Assembly: GCF_005885605.1 (NCBI RefSeq)
Contig: NZ_SZVP01000013.1
Span: 37,092-101,091, forward strand
DNA from: Colwellia ponticola
Lineage (GTDB): Bacteria > Pseudomonadota > Gammaproteobacteria > Enterobacterales > Alteromonadaceae
Reading direction: 5' to 3'
Length of the DNA: 64,000 nucleotides
In this document: one piece after another, positions 34,278 to 44,365 of the stretch
Layout: each line of letters starts with the position of its first letter
Position numbering within the stretch: position 1 is the first letter of the stretch
Made by a program: the position numbers and the translations under genes
Notes under the pieces: generated by a model
The model's database searches: none
Told to the model about the DNA's origin: nothing
What the model saw: only the letters and a program-made list of their open reading frames with translations

Positions 34278-35330
34278 ATGTACCGAACTGACGATGTACG
34301 CATCAATAAAATTAAAGATCTATTACCTCCAATTGCTTTATTAGAGCGTTTTCCCGCGTCAGAACAAGCAACGCAATCAGTGGTGGCAGGTAGAACTGCT
34401 ATTCACAATATTCTTAAAGGTAAGGATGATCGCTTATTAGTGGTTATTGGTCCTTGTTCTATTCACGATCCTAAAGCGGCGCTTGAATATGGCCAACGTT
34501 TAATAAAGTTACGTGAAAAATATAAAGACAGTCTTGAAATTGTTATGCGTGTTTATTTCGAAAAACCTCGTACTACCGTTGGTTGGAAAGGTTTAATTAA
34601 TGACCCTTTTATGGATAATAGTTTTCAATTAAATGATGGTTTACGCATAGGTCGCGAACTGTTAGTCGCGTTAAATGATCTAGGTTTACCTACCGCCGGT
34701 GAGTTTTTAGATATGATCACGCCACAATACATGGCAGACCTTATGTGTTGGGGCGCTATTGGCGCACGTACCACAGAATCACAAGTTCACCGTGAATTAG
34801 CATCAGGGTTATCATGCCCAGTAGGCTTTAAAAACGGCACAGATGGCACCATTAAAGTTGCCATTGATGCCATTGGCTCAGCTTCAGCGTCACACCACTT
34901 TTTATCGGTTAATAAGTTTGGCCATGCGGCCATTGTTGAAACCACAGGTAATAGTGATTGCCATATTATTTTACGCGGTGGCAGAACAACTAATTTTGAT
35001 GCTAAAAGTGTTAGCGCCGTAACTGAGCAGTTAGCGACCTCAGACTTAAATACTAAAGTGATGATTGATTTTAGTCATGCTAACTCAAGCAAAAAATTTG
35101 AAAATCAGTTAATCGTATCTACCGATGTTAGTGAGCAAATTAGTAAAGGTAATGACAATATCTTTGGTGTAATGGTTGAAAGCCATTTAGTTGAAGGTAA
35201 TCAAAGTCTTGTTAATGGTAAAGCCGAAGTTTACGGACAAAGTATTACCGATGCTTGTATTGGTTGGGATGATACTGAAAAATTATTAAGTCAGTTAAAT
35301 GAAGCGGTTATTGACCGTAGAAATAGCTAA
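34278..35330 (+). CDS. aroG: DAHP synthase, class I (3-deoxy-7-phosphoheptulonate synthase)
   Basis: First step of the shikimate pathway: joins phosphoenolpyruvate and erythrose 4-phosphate. With the start at 34278 it has 350 residues, identical in length to E. coli AroG, and begins MYRTDDVRINKIKDLLPPIALLE like that enzyme. The frame is open 57 bases further upstream, but those residues are not family-like. Conserved segments are GPCSIHDPKAALEYG, YFEKPRTTVGWKGLINDP, AIGARTTESQVHRELASGLS and MIDFSHANSSK. AGAGAG precedes the ATG. Which aromatic amino acid inhibits it cannot be told here, so the symbol is the closest match. A strong terminator follows. Confidence 0.93.
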   Translation: MYRTDDVRINKIKDLLPPIALLERFPASEQATQSVVAGRTAIHNILKGKDDRLLVVIGPCSIHDPKAALEYGQRLIKLREKYKDSLEIVMRVYFEKPRTTVGWKGLINDPFMDNSFQLNDGLRIGRELLVALNDLGLPTAGEFLDMITPQYMADLMCWGAIGARTTESQVHRELASGLSCPVGFKNGTDGTIKVAIDAIGSASASHHFLSVNKFGHAAIVETTGNSDCHIILRGGRTTNFDAKSVSAVTEQLATSDLNTKVMIDFSHANSSKKFENQLIVSTDVSEQISKGNDNIFGVMVESHLVEGNQSLVNGKAEVYGQSITDACIGWDDTEKLLSQLNEAVIDRRNS

Positions 35331-35407
35331 AGCTAGTATAACATCGAGAGTCTAGCGGGGTAGTATCGCCGAAGTACTCGCCATTCCCTTTGTACTTAAT
35401 TTATGAT

Positions 35408-35444
35408 AAAACGTCTATTAACTTTGTTAAATAGACGTTTTTTT
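35408..35444 (+). terminator. Intrinsic terminator after aroG, touching the moxR start
   Basis: A perfect 12-bp stem aaaacgtctatt/aatagacgtttt with a 10-base loop runs into a T7 tract. The tract ends at 35444, one base before the ATG at 35445 of the MoxR gene, so no ribosome binding site fits between them. Confidence 0.9.
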
Positions 35445-36479
35445 ATGCCACAAATATCGTCCGTTATCAATCAAGTTCAGGCCAGTCAGCACGCTATTAC
35501 GGCTATGTTAACTGCCCTTGAATCCATCATCTTAGGTAAACCAAAAGCCTGTCGGTTAGCGCTTGCCTGTTTACTTGCCCAAGGGCATTTGTTAATAGAA
35601 GATTTACCCGGTATGGGCAAAACAACACTTGCTCATGCGTTAGCCGCTACACTGGGTTTACGCTATCAACGTACTCAGTTTACCAATGACTTATTACCCG
35701 CGGATATTGTCGGCTTTTCCATTTTTGATAAAGAGACTAAGCGTTTTAAGCTACACAAAGGGCCTATTTTTAACCAGGTGGTGCTCGCGGATGAAATTAA
35801 TAGAGCCAGCCCAAAAACACAAAGTGCATTACTTGAAGCCATGGCCGAACATCAAGTAAGTATCGATGGTATTACTTATGAATTACCAGAGCCCTTTTTT
35901 GTTATTGCTACGCAAAATCCTTTATTTCATGCAGGGACTTACCCTTTACCAGAGTCACAACTTGATCGTTTTATGATGCGATTATCGTTAGGTTTTCCTG
36001 ATATAAACGCAGAAAAGAAAATGTTACTCAATGCCACAGAGCGAACCCAGCAAACACCATCAGGCGATAACGCTGAACGTGCGGTAATAATCACAGAGCA
36101 AGCGCTGCGAGTTATGCAAAATGTGGTGACTCAAATTCACGTATCTAATGAGGTTATTGATTATATTATTGCCTTAAGTCATGTTAGTAGGCGAGCATAT
36201 ACTCAGCAAGGTAGCCAACAAAGTGACTTAGAAATTAATTGTAAGCCTTTATCACCAAGAGCTTCAAAAGCATTACTACAAGCAGCTAAAGCGATGGCTT
36301 TTATAGATAGCCGTGATTATGTTTTACCTGATGACGTGCAAGCAGTTTTTTACGCTGTCTGCCAACACCGCTTAGAAATACATCCTAATCAACAACTAGC
36401 TAGGAGTTCTACTAACAATAATAGTTTAGCTAATCAGGTGCTCAATAGTGTTGATGTGATAAACCCGCTTTTTTATTGA
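35445..36479 (+). CDS. MoxR family AAA+ ATPase
   Basis: A 344-residue chaperone-like ATPase. Motifs in order: Walker A in LLIEDLPGMGKTTLAHALA (about residues 52-70), Walker B in VVLADEINRASPKTQSALLEAM, sensor 1 in FFVIATQNP, and the DRFMMRL arginine region; the lid domain ends near 330. MoxR proteins work with DUF58 proteins carrying von Willebrand-like domains, and a DUF58 gene follows after 72 bases. The frame also opens at an ATG at 35403, but those 14 residues are encoded by the aroG terminator hairpin, so 35445 is preferred. The start has no ribosome binding site; a later start cannot be excluded. Confidence 0.92.
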   Translation: MPQISSVINQVQASQHAITAMLTALESIILGKPKACRLALACLLAQGHLLIEDLPGMGKTTLAHALAATLGLRYQRTQFTNDLLPADIVGFSIFDKETKRFKLHKGPIFNQVVLADEINRASPKTQSALLEAMAEHQVSIDGITYELPEPFFVIATQNPLFHAGTYPLPESQLDRFMMRLSLGFPDINAEKKMLLNATERTQQTPSGDNAERAVIITEQALRVMQNVVTQIHVSNEVIDYIIALSHVSRRAYTQQGSQQSDLEINCKPLSPRASKALLQAAKAMAFIDSRDYVLPDDVQAVFYAVCQHRLEIHPNQQLARSSTNNNSLANQVLNSVDVINPLFY

Positions 36480-36551
36480 TAATGACTTACAGGTAATTAC
36501 TTGAGGGTAATGATAACTCTTAACTCCCCGTAGACAAAACAAGGCTTAGCG

Positions 36552-37574
36552 ATGGCAACAAAAAAACATTTTTTACTGCCTACTGTAATCAGTACTTTTA
36601 TTGATAAACATGTTGAGGCTTGGCTGTCAAAACGGCTGCCAAAAAGTGATGAACATCAGCTAAACAGCGCTAATATTATCATATACCCAACGCGCTTTGG
36701 TTTATCGTATGTAGCTTTTGTTATCTTGGTGTTTGTACTTGGCACTAACTATCAAAATAATATTATTTTATTGTTGAGTTACTTATTGGCAAGCTTATTT
36801 ATGAGTGTCATGTTGCATAGTTTTTATAATTTATCGCAATTACGCTGTTATAGTCAGGCAAAACAACAAGGTTATGCCGATGACGTATTATATTTTGTCA
36901 TTAACATTACCACTAAAAAAACACATTATGATATTAATGCTCAGTTTAGCGATGGTACGCTAAACAGTACGGTAGAAAAAATAGCTCAGTGTCACCAAGG
37001 TAGTCACCTAATAAAAATACCTTATAAATCCTCTACACGAGGTAAGCACTACTTAGGTCGTGTTAGCGTATTTAGTGAGTATTCTTTAGGTATTTTTAAA
37101 AGTAAAGCCATGTTAGATTTTGGTCATTACGCTATTATTTACCCTAAACCCAAGTACGTAAACTATCAGCAGTACTCATTATCAGCGCCATTAAATGAAG
37201 CCAGTTATGAGCATTGTCAAACAGTGGCGACTCTTGGTACAGACGATTTTTTCGAGCTAAAACCTTTTGTTAAAGGGGAGTCAAGGGCGCGTACTGCTTG
37301 GAAGCAAATGGCTAAAGGCCAAGGGCACTATTCAAAACATTATCAAGCAAACCAGCCCACACTCACGTGGTTAAGTCTTGATAGTATGCCGGGTAATAAT
37401 GTTGAAACAAAATTGGCTTATTTAAGTTTTCTTATTACAGAGCTAACGGCAAATAATCAATCCTTTGGTTTAGTACTTGGTACAGAGACGGGCGATGAAA
37501 CGTTAACTATTACGCCTAACGTTGGCGTTCTTCATCAACAAGATTGTTTGACTGCGTTAGCATTATACCGATGA
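36552..37574 (+). CDS. DUF58 domain membrane protein
   Basis: A 340-residue protein with two adjoining transmembrane segments near the N-terminus (about residues 55-100: GLSYVAFVILVFVLGTNYQN, then LLLSYLLASLFMSVMLHSFY). The DUF58 domain has the conserved block FFELKPFVKGESRARTAWKQMAKGQGHYSKHY, in which family members usually read more like D-x-R-x-I-x-W-x-x-x-A-R. It forms a cassette with moxR upstream and the transglutaminase downstream (4-base ATGA overlap), probably an envelope-stress or complex-assembly unit. Confidence 0.9.
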   Translation: MATKKHFLLPTVISTFIDKHVEAWLSKRLPKSDEHQLNSANIIIYPTRFGLSYVAFVILVFVLGTNYQNNIILLLSYLLASLFMSVMLHSFYNLSQLRCYSQAKQQGYADDVLYFVINITTKKTHYDINAQFSDGTLNSTVEKIAQCHQGSHLIKIPYKSSTRGKHYLGRVSVFSEYSLGIFKSKAMLDFGHYAIIYPKPKYVNYQQYSLSAPLNEASYEHCQTVATLGTDDFFELKPFVKGESRARTAWKQMAKGQGHYSKHYQANQPTLTWLSLDSMPGNNVETKLAYLSFLITELTANNQSFGLVLGTETGDETLTITPNVGVLHQQDCLTALALYR

Positions 37575-39790
37575 TTTTTTTCAACGCTAAAGCAAAACAT
37601 AAAGTAAAAGAAAGTACTCAAACTAAACGCGTAATAGCGTTTAGTTTGCATCGAAAAAATGCTTGGTTATTATGGTTGTGTCAATGCTTAAATATTGCCG
37701 TTATTGCGCTCGAGTTAAGTACTTGGCTGCTGGCTATCATTTCAGTGTTACTGGCATGGCAAGCATTTTTACTTCATAACAATAAAAAACAAGCCAGTAT
37801 TAAAGCCGTTCATCAAAACCATCAATTAAGAAAACACCTCGATAATCAGTTACAAAATCAACAAAATAAGCCATTCACTACTCATGTATCATCTATTTTA
37901 TTGACGGTGTTTGCTGTACTTGGCTGTATAGTGATTGCGATTAAAGCAAATCAGGTCGGTATACTGGCAAGTATGGTACATTTACTGTGTTTTTCTTATG
38001 TGCTTAAAGCTTTTGAACTCAAAAATCGTCGTGATTTTTACCAATTGTTTTTGTTAGGGCTCTTTGTTCTAGCATCGGCACTCATTTTTAGACAAAATTT
38101 AACGTCGTCACTGATCACGCTTGCTTTATTGATTATTAATTTAGCGGTATTGTTGCAATTATTCACCCCAGTAAGGTCATTTTTTACCCATATTAAAGTG
38201 ATTATTATGTTACTTGCGCAGAGTGTGTTGTTGGCGGTAGTTCTTTTTTTAGTATTCCCTCGACTATCACCTTTTTGGCAAGTACCACTGACACAGTCGG
38301 CAGAAACAGGCTTGTCTGACCGGGTTAAACCAGGAGATATTGCTAATTTATCGCGTTCCTCAGCATTGGCCTTTCGTGCTGATTTTGGTCAACAAGCCGT
38401 TCCCCCTTATTCGCAGTTATATTGGCGTGCAATGGTATTAGAAAATTTTGATGGTAAACAATGGACGAGAAACAAATTAACCGCAAAAAACAAGCGTGTT
38501 CTCGCTGTTAATAGCATTGATACTAGCGTTACTGCGTTGTCTTATCAAATTACGGTAGAGCCGAGCTTTCAACGGTATTTATTTACCCTTGCGCCAGCGA
38601 TATCTGATCAGGAAAATAAAACGGTTATCAGTCATGACGATTATACCGTTAGCAGTGAAAAAACGATTACTCAAGCCAAGTCATATCAACTGACGAGTTA
38701 TTTATCAGCGCCATTAACGTTTGCATTATCTAAGGAAAATCGTCTTGCTAATTTATATTACCCACAAGGCAGTAATCCTAAGCTGGAGCAATTGGCGCTG
38801 CAATTACAGCATAACTACCCCAATGTTCAAGCAAGGGCACAAGCGGTATTGGCACGAATAAATACGCAGAGTTTTTCGTATACATTACAACCGCCATTAT
38901 TGATAAATAACAGTTTAGATCAGTTCTTTTTTGAAACCCAAGCCGGTTTTTGTGTGCATTATGCCAGTGCGTTTACTTTTATTATGCGCGCCTCTGGCAT
39001 TCCAGCACGGTTAGTTACCGGCTATTTAGGCGGAGAATATAACGGCACCAATAATATCCTTGGCTCTACAGGTCAATGGTCTAGCCAAGGTCATTTAAGT
39101 ATTTATCAATATGATGCTCATGCTTGGTCTGAAATATGGGTAGCAGGTAAAGGCTGGCTTCGCATTGACCCAACCAGTGCTGTTGATCCCCAGCGGATTA
39201 ATTCGGGCTGGTCTAGGCAATTACTGCAAGAGCAATCACTCCTTAATCAGGAGCTATTTAGTTTATATCAATTAAAAAATATCGCTTGGCTAAATACTTT
39301 ACGTTTACAATTTGATGCGCTTGATTATCAATGGACCCGTTGGGTTATTGGTTTTACTCGTAAGCAGCAAACGGATGTATTTAAACGCTGGTTTGGTCAT
39401 AGGGCTTCATGGAAAACCGCCTTAATTTTAACGCTTTCTTTACTTGTTAGTGTCGCTATTATTTTATTTTCTATCGACTTTTTTAATCGCCCTAAGCGAG
39501 CAACAGTACCGTTAAAAAAGTGGCAGTTATGGTATCAAAAAGCATTAACTCTATTAGCAAACTATGGACTTGAGAAGCCAGCGGCGATGACAGTGACTGA
39601 TTTTACTCAGCAAGTTCAAGCGCACTATCCTCGGTTAGCTATTGCCTTTAGCCGATTAAGCGCAAGTTATAATCGTTTGTGTTATCAGAGCTTGTCAACT
39701 AGCGAACAAGCAGAGTTGCTATTGGTTATGCAGCAGCAATACCATGACTTTGTTCATCTAGTGAAAAGTGACAATCATAAAGCCTCGTAA
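37571..39790 (+). CDS. TgpA-like membrane transglutaminase (DUF3488/transglutaminase core)
   Basis: A 739-residue inner-membrane protein. The N-terminal part (about residues 30-240) has several transmembrane helices of the DUF3488/TgpA_N type. The periplasmic transglutaminase-like domain contains the triad: Cys in AGFCVHYASAFTFIMRASGIPARLV, His in DAHAWSEIW and Asp in GWLRIDPTSAVDP. A last transmembrane helix (about 610-630) is followed by a DUF4129-like tail. Known homologue: P. aeruginosa TgpA. The start at 37571 gives an ATGA overlap with DUF58; the frame opens earlier at 37544, but that region is within DUF58. Third gene of the MoxR-DUF58-TgpA cassette. Confidence 0.92.
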   Translation: MIFFNAKAKHKVKESTQTKRVIAFSLHRKNAWLLWLCQCLNIAVIALELSTWLLAIISVLLAWQAFLLHNNKKQASIKAVHQNHQLRKHLDNQLQNQQNKPFTTHVSSILLTVFAVLGCIVIAIKANQVGILASMVHLLCFSYVLKAFELKNRRDFYQLFLLGLFVLASALIFRQNLTSSLITLALLIINLAVLLQLFTPVRSFFTHIKVIIMLLAQSVLLAVVLFLVFPRLSPFWQVPLTQSAETGLSDRVKPGDIANLSRSSALAFRADFGQQAVPPYSQLYWRAMVLENFDGKQWTRNKLTAKNKRVLAVNSIDTSVTALSYQITVEPSFQRYLFTLAPAISDQENKTVISHDDYTVSSEKTITQAKSYQLTSYLSAPLTFALSKENRLANLYYPQGSNPKLEQLALQLQHNYPNVQARAQAVLARINTQSFSYTLQPPLLINNSLDQFFFETQAGFCVHYASAFTFIMRASGIPARLVTGYLGGEYNGTNNILGSTGQWSSQGHLSIYQYDAHAWSEIWVAGKGWLRIDPTSAVDPQRINSGWSRQLLQEQSLLNQELFSLYQLKNIAWLNTLRLQFDALDYQWTRWVIGFTRKQQTDVFKRWFGHRASWKTALILTLSLLVSVAIILFSIDFFNRPKRATVPLKKWQLWYQKALTLLANYGLEKPAAMTVTDFTQQVQAHYPRLAIAFSRLSASYNRLCYQSLSTSEQAELLLVMQQQYHDFVHLVKSDNHKAS

Positions 39791-39940
39791 CTTATCTTCT
39801 CCACTATGAGGAATTTATAGGTGTTCATAAAATTGAAATATTTAACAGTTAGTGTAGGGTAGGTACTATAGCGTAATAAAAAATAGTCACGATGACAGAA
39901 AAAATGACAGAAAAAGAGTACAGTAAAGTTATCTTATTTT

Positions 39941-39954
39941 AGGAATATATTCCT
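39941..39954. repeat. 14-bp perfect palindrome upstream of a small membrane protein gene
   Basis: AGGAATATATTCCT is a perfect 14-base palindrome about 127 bases upstream of the ATG at 40081, in the 290-base gap after the transglutaminase gene. It could be an operator for a dimeric regulator; no family is recognised. The remaining gap holds only a short duplicated atgacagaaaaa (about 39892-39915). Confidence 0.45.
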
Positions 39955-40080
39955 TTAACAAGTGCAGGAAGCGTTGATTTTATAGTTTGTTTTATCGTAA
40001 TTTCACCATGAATACCCTCAGTAGGTTTATGGTAAAAATGCGTTAAGCTGTTTTTTAACACGTACTAAGGAGTGTTTACT

Positions 40081-40440
40081 ATGCGACATACTCGAAGTGA
40101 ATACGACAATGTTTTTGAAAAAAAAGCCCCGCTTGCTGAGCGCTTTAACATGGCGACGTTTATTGCGGTTATAAGCTATTTCACCCTACTTGGCTGGATA
40201 GTGGCCTTAGTGATGTATGATAAGCATCAATCTTCCTTAGCAAATTTTCATTTACGCCAATCGTTAGGTCTAATTATTACTGGCGCTATACTTTCCTTAA
40301 TTCCATTAGTGGGTTGGGCACTTAATGTCGTGGTGCTCTTAGCTTGGCTAGTTGGGCTTTGTTGCGCTATCCAAGGAAAAGAATATGCAGTGCCTTTGTT
40401 AGGTGATTTCTATCAAGAGCATCTAGATTTTATTAAATAA
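40081..40440 (+). CDS. Small DUF4870-like membrane protein
   Basis: A 119-residue protein with hydrophobic segments at about residues 22-40 (MATFIAVISYFTLLGWIVALVMY), 60-76 and 78-97, and a short polar N-terminus. The pattern HLRQSLGLIITGAILSLIPLVGWALN is close to the DUF4870/TM-helical family that begins with a F-H-x-R-Q-S motif. AAGGAG lies 8 bases before this ATG; a GTG at 40072 overlaps that site and is less likely. Function unknown. Isolated between the transglutaminase cassette and recC. Confidence 0.78.
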   Translation: MRHTRSEYDNVFEKKAPLAERFNMATFIAVISYFTLLGWIVALVMYDKHQSSLANFHLRQSLGLIITGAILSLIPLVGWALNVVVLLAWLVGLCCAIQGKEYAVPLLGDFYQEHLDFIK

Positions 40441-40690
40441 AAATCTGACTATATTTTACGAACTCACCTTTAACGCTATGCTCGATGTGCAATAACAAGG
40501 CAAATTTGTTTCGGTTCATTCTACATTAAATAAATTTAACGCGCGTAGAGTGCATTGAGCAAGTCCCCAAGGGAAAGTACCTTACTGATTTTACTAGTGT
40601 TCATCTACGCCTTATGGTTAAATTACTTTTAAATATCTCCCAAAAAAATTAGCTAAAAGTTGGCTAAAACTTTAGCTCACGAGGCATACC

Positions 40691-43600
40691 TTGATCTACC
40701 TTTATCCCGCTAACAAAATGGAAAATTTGTTGCTTGTGCTCAACAAAATTTCTCAGCTTTCTCCTCTCGGTGTCTTTAATCAAGAAGTTATTGTTGTGCA
40801 AAATGCCGGTATGCAACATTGGCTTAACTTAGCCATTGCTCAACAACGCGGCATTAGCATGAATATGCGTTACGCGTTACCTGCGCAGTTTTTGTGGAAG
40901 CTAATAAGATCGCTTGCTAGCGATGAGAAAGTACCTGATCAGTCACCTTATTCAAGAGAAGTGCTTTGTTGGCGAATTCATCAACTGTTGGCTGAGGATA
41001 TTGTCATAACAGATAACGACTTTAGCCAAGCAACACATTATTGGCGTGGTCAAATAGATGTCAATTCAACAGGTGATAACACTTATCAAGAAGGTAAACA
41101 TGCTCAGTTAAAACGCTATCAACTAGCGACTCAATTAGCCGATTTATATGAGCAATATTTGATTTTTAGACCGCAGTGGTTAGACAACTGGCAACAGGGT
41201 AATTTTGATTTAAAGGGCTTAGAAAATACGGCAACTAGTGAGCACAAATGGCAAGGAAAATTGTGGTGTTTATTAATTGAACAGCTACCTTACAATCCGG
41301 TTGAATTATTAAATGATGCCATTGCTAATATCAAAGATAAAAAAGATCTCATTCCGCCACGTATTAGTTTTTTTGGCCTTAATACTATGGCACCGATGTG
41401 GTTAAACTTTATTAACGCCTTAAGCGAGCAGGTTGAAGTACATTTCTTTCATCTGAATCCGTGCTTTTCCTATTGGGGCGATATTATTAGTGAAAAAAGT
41501 GCCATCGCTAAATTATCTCAATGGTCAGACGGTGTCTCAGCCGATGAAAGTAACGCACATAACTTTGTCGGTAATCCGTTATTAGCAAACTTAGGCCAGC
41601 AGGGGCGAGAGTTTATTTCAATGTTACAAGAGTACAGTACCATTGATGTAGAGCTGTTTGAACAAGCCAGTAGTGATTTACTAACGCCTGAGCAGTCGTT
41701 ACCTGATCGCTCCGCTACCAGTGTTTTACATCAACTCCAAAATGATATTCTTGAACTCTCTGATGCCAGAGAGCAACACGAGAGTAACTCAATAGACACC
41801 CAGCATGATGATTCCATTGTTATCACCAGTTGCCATAGTGCCTTACGCGAAGTTCAAGCATTACATGACTACTTATTACATCAATTTAATCAAGACAGCA
41901 GCTTAACACCCAAAGATATTTTGGTGATGTGTCCGCAAATAGAGCAATACGCCCCGTATGTTAATGCAGTCTTTACTCGAGGCTGGCAAGATATTGCTGG
42001 CGAAGTACCGCCACTGCCTTGCTCAATTGCTGATCGTAGTGCCAAAGATAGTGATCCGTTAGTCGCCGCCTTTACCGAACTATTAACCTTACCCGATAGC
42101 CGCTTTGGTGTCTCACAATTGTTAGCGTTTTTACGTTTACCCGCGATGGCAAATCAGTTTGCTATTAACAGTGAAGATTTAACTAAAATTTCTGCGTGGC
42201 TTGAACAGGCAACTGTGCATTGGGGCCTAGATGGGTATCATAAAAAGTCTTTATTAGGCCAACAAGCCAATGCCTCGTTTACTTGGCAACAAGGCTTATC
42301 ACGCTTACTACGCGGTTTTGCTTACGCTGACCACGAGCAAGTGTACCAACAGCAGCTGTTATTAAGTAATGTTGAAGGCAGTGACGGTGTTTTACTGGGT
42401 CAGTTAATGTTATTTATTGAACAATTACATTACTTTAGTGAAAACTTACAACGCTCACGCACGGCAACGCAATGGCAAGTTTTTTTACTAGAACAATTAA
42501 GCCATTTATTTAGTCGTGTTGACGCCGACAATATCAGCCATGAAAACAGCTTGATGGTGATAGAACAAGCCATCGCTGGGTTAGTAGAGCATTGTCACCA
42601 AGCTAACTTTACTGATGATATCTCACTGTTGATTGTGGTTGATTATCTCACGCAGCATTTTAGTCAAGGTGATGCCAGTAAGCAGTTTATGGTTGGGCAA
42701 GTGACGTTTTGCTCTATGTTACCTATGCGAAGTATTCCTTTTAAAATCATCGCGGTACTTGGTCTTAATGATGGTGAATTTCCGCGTCAACGCCAACCAT
42801 TAGGCTTTGATCTTATGTCACTTTCTAAAGCCGAATTAGGTGATAGGTCGCGTCGTGGCGATGATAGATATTTATTTCTTGAAGCAATAATTTCAGCAAG
42901 AAAGGCATTATATTTAAGCTATCAAGGTCGCAATATTAAAAACAACAATGAGAAGCAACCCTCATTGGTGGTAAAAGAGCTGATGGAATATTTAGCGCAA
43001 GGTTATGGTTGGCAGTTCTCAAAAGATGACAGTAATAAAGGCAATAAAGAAGGTAGTTTAGAGGGGCTAGATGCAGAGGAGCAAGATAAGCCATTGGCTA
43101 TTTATCAAGTGGCTATGCAAGCCTTTAGTCCTAATAATTATCGAGGAAAATGGCCAAGTTTTGATGCCAATTGGCTGGCGTTAGGACAAGGTTCTATCAG
43201 CGATACGGGGGTTGTATCACCGGAACTTTTATCAGAAAAACTGTCCGTAGCATCGTTAATAACAACAACCGAGACTCTGAGCCTGTCTTGTCAGCAATTA
43301 GGTCGTTTTTATCAGCACCCCGCTAAGATGTTTGCCCAGCAGCAACTTAATTTATATTTTGAGAATAACAATACCTTACTTGAAGATGTTGAACCCTTTA
43401 GCGTTAATCACTTACAAAGCTATTTATTACGCCAAGACTTACTTAGCGTGGCGTTAACAGACAAAACGACAGTAACTGGCGCAATCGAACACGCCTCAAC
43501 CCAAGCTCAGTTTGAGCAAGTAGTAACCCGTGCGCAATTATCAGGTAAGTTTCCTGATTTACCAACAATGTCTAACTTGTTTAGCGATTATCAGCAAGAT

Positions 43601-44365
43601 GTTGTGCAATTTAGCGAAGAAATCAATAAACTTGGCTGTGAAAACCCTGAGATTATCGATTGTAAGCTAACACTTGAACTTAATCTCAGCGATATTGGCT
43701 GCACTGCGCCAAATGGCGCTAAACAGATGAAAGTCATATTAAGTAGCCAAGTAGCGGTTAAAAATAGCCAGTTAGTGCATTATCGTAGTTCAAGCGCTAA
43801 AGCCAAAGATAAATTTATGATGTACTTGCACCAACTTGTTGTGCAGGTATGGCAAGATCAGGCAATTACTCATAACCTCAGCAGTGTTGCTAGTAGCAAT
43901 GAAAAAAATCAGCGGCTTAAGCTAGCGCAAGTCACTGACTCTATTGGTTTATATTTTAATACCAAAGCGCAAAAAGTAGAGCAGTTTAGTGTTGCGACTA
44001 TTAGTAATGCTAAAGCCAAATTAATGAACCTTATTACCCTATTTATTAAAGGCCAGCAGCAAGTGCTGTTGTTAAATGGCGAACTAGCAGAGCAGGTATT
44101 TACCCCCAAGCGCGGTAAACTTGTTGACATGACCCAAGCGCGTTTTGAAGCGTTATGGTTTGGCGATATGAGCACCCGTGGTTTGGGTGATGATGATTAT
44201 CTTCAGTATTTTTGGCCTGAGTGTCCGCAGTATCAAGATCACCAAGGCGCGCTCGACTTTATTTATCAAGATTTATATCAGGTGGTCACTAAAGATAAAG
44301 CTAAGCCAGCAGCTAAAGCTCAAACAGTAAAAACAACCGCTAAGCCAAGCAAGGAGGCTAACTAA
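40691..44365 (+). CDS. recC: Exodeoxyribonuclease V gamma subunit RecC
   Basis: Subunit of the RecBCD helicase-nuclease that scans for Chi and processes DNA double-strand breaks. 1224 residues, similar to E. coli RecC (1122). The N-terminus EVIVVQNAGMQHWLNLAIAQ and LPAQFLWKL matches the family. Further landmarks are DILVMCPQIEQYAPYV, GQVTFCSMLPMRSIPFKIIAVLGLNDGEFPRQRQ and DRSRRGDDRYLFLEAIISARKALYLSYQG. It begins with TTG, with GAGG 7 bases upstream; no upstream ATG is in frame nearby. The stop overlaps the recB ATG by one base. First gene of a recC-recB-recD operon without the ptrA insertion found in E. coli. Confidence 0.96.
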   Translation: MIYLYPANKMENLLLVLNKISQLSPLGVFNQEVIVVQNAGMQHWLNLAIAQQRGISMNMRYALPAQFLWKLIRSLASDEKVPDQSPYSREVLCWRIHQLLAEDIVITDNDFSQATHYWRGQIDVNSTGDNTYQEGKHAQLKRYQLATQLADLYEQYLIFRPQWLDNWQQGNFDLKGLENTATSEHKWQGKLWCLLIEQLPYNPVELLNDAIANIKDKKDLIPPRISFFGLNTMAPMWLNFINALSEQVEVHFFHLNPCFSYWGDIISEKSAIAKLSQWSDGVSADESNAHNFVGNPLLANLGQQGREFISMLQEYSTIDVELFEQASSDLLTPEQSLPDRSATSVLHQLQNDILELSDAREQHESNSIDTQHDDSIVITSCHSALREVQALHDYLLHQFNQDSSLTPKDILVMCPQIEQYAPYVNAVFTRGWQDIAGEVPPLPCSIADRSAKDSDPLVAAFTELLTLPDSRFGVSQLLAFLRLPAMANQFAINSEDLTKISAWLEQATVHWGLDGYHKKSLLGQQANASFTWQQGLSRLLRGFAYADHEQVYQQQLLLSNVEGSDGVLLGQLMLFIEQLHYFSENLQRSRTATQWQVFLLEQLSHLFSRVDADNISHENSLMVIEQAIAGLVEHCHQANFTDDISLLIVVDYLTQHFSQGDASKQFMVGQVTFCSMLPMRSIPFKIIAVLGLNDGEFPRQRQPLGFDLMSLSKAELGDRSRRGDDRYLFLEAIISARKALYLSYQGRNIKNNNEKQPSLVVKELMEYLAQGYGWQFSKDDSNKGNKEGSLEGLDAEEQDKPLAIYQVAMQAFSPNNYRGKWPSFDANWLALGQGSISDTGVVSPELLSEKLSVASLITTTETLSLSCQQLGRFYQHPAKMFAQQQLNLYFENNNTLLEDVEPFSVNHLQSYLLRQDLLSVALTDKTTVTGAIEHASTQAQFEQVVTRAQLSGKFPDLPTMSNLFSDYQQDVVQFSEEINKLGCENPEIIDCKLTLELNLSDIGCTAPNGAKQMKVILSSQVAVKNSQLVHYRSSSAKAKDKFMMYLHQLVVQVWQDQAITHNLSSVASSNEKNQRLKLAQVTDSIGLYFNTKAQKVEQFSVATISNAKAKLMNLITLFIKGQQQVLLLNGELAEQVFTPKRGKLVDMTQARFEALWFGDMSTRGLGDDDYLQYFWPECPQYQDHQGALDFIYQDLYQVVTKDKAKPAAKAQTVKTTAKPSKEAN

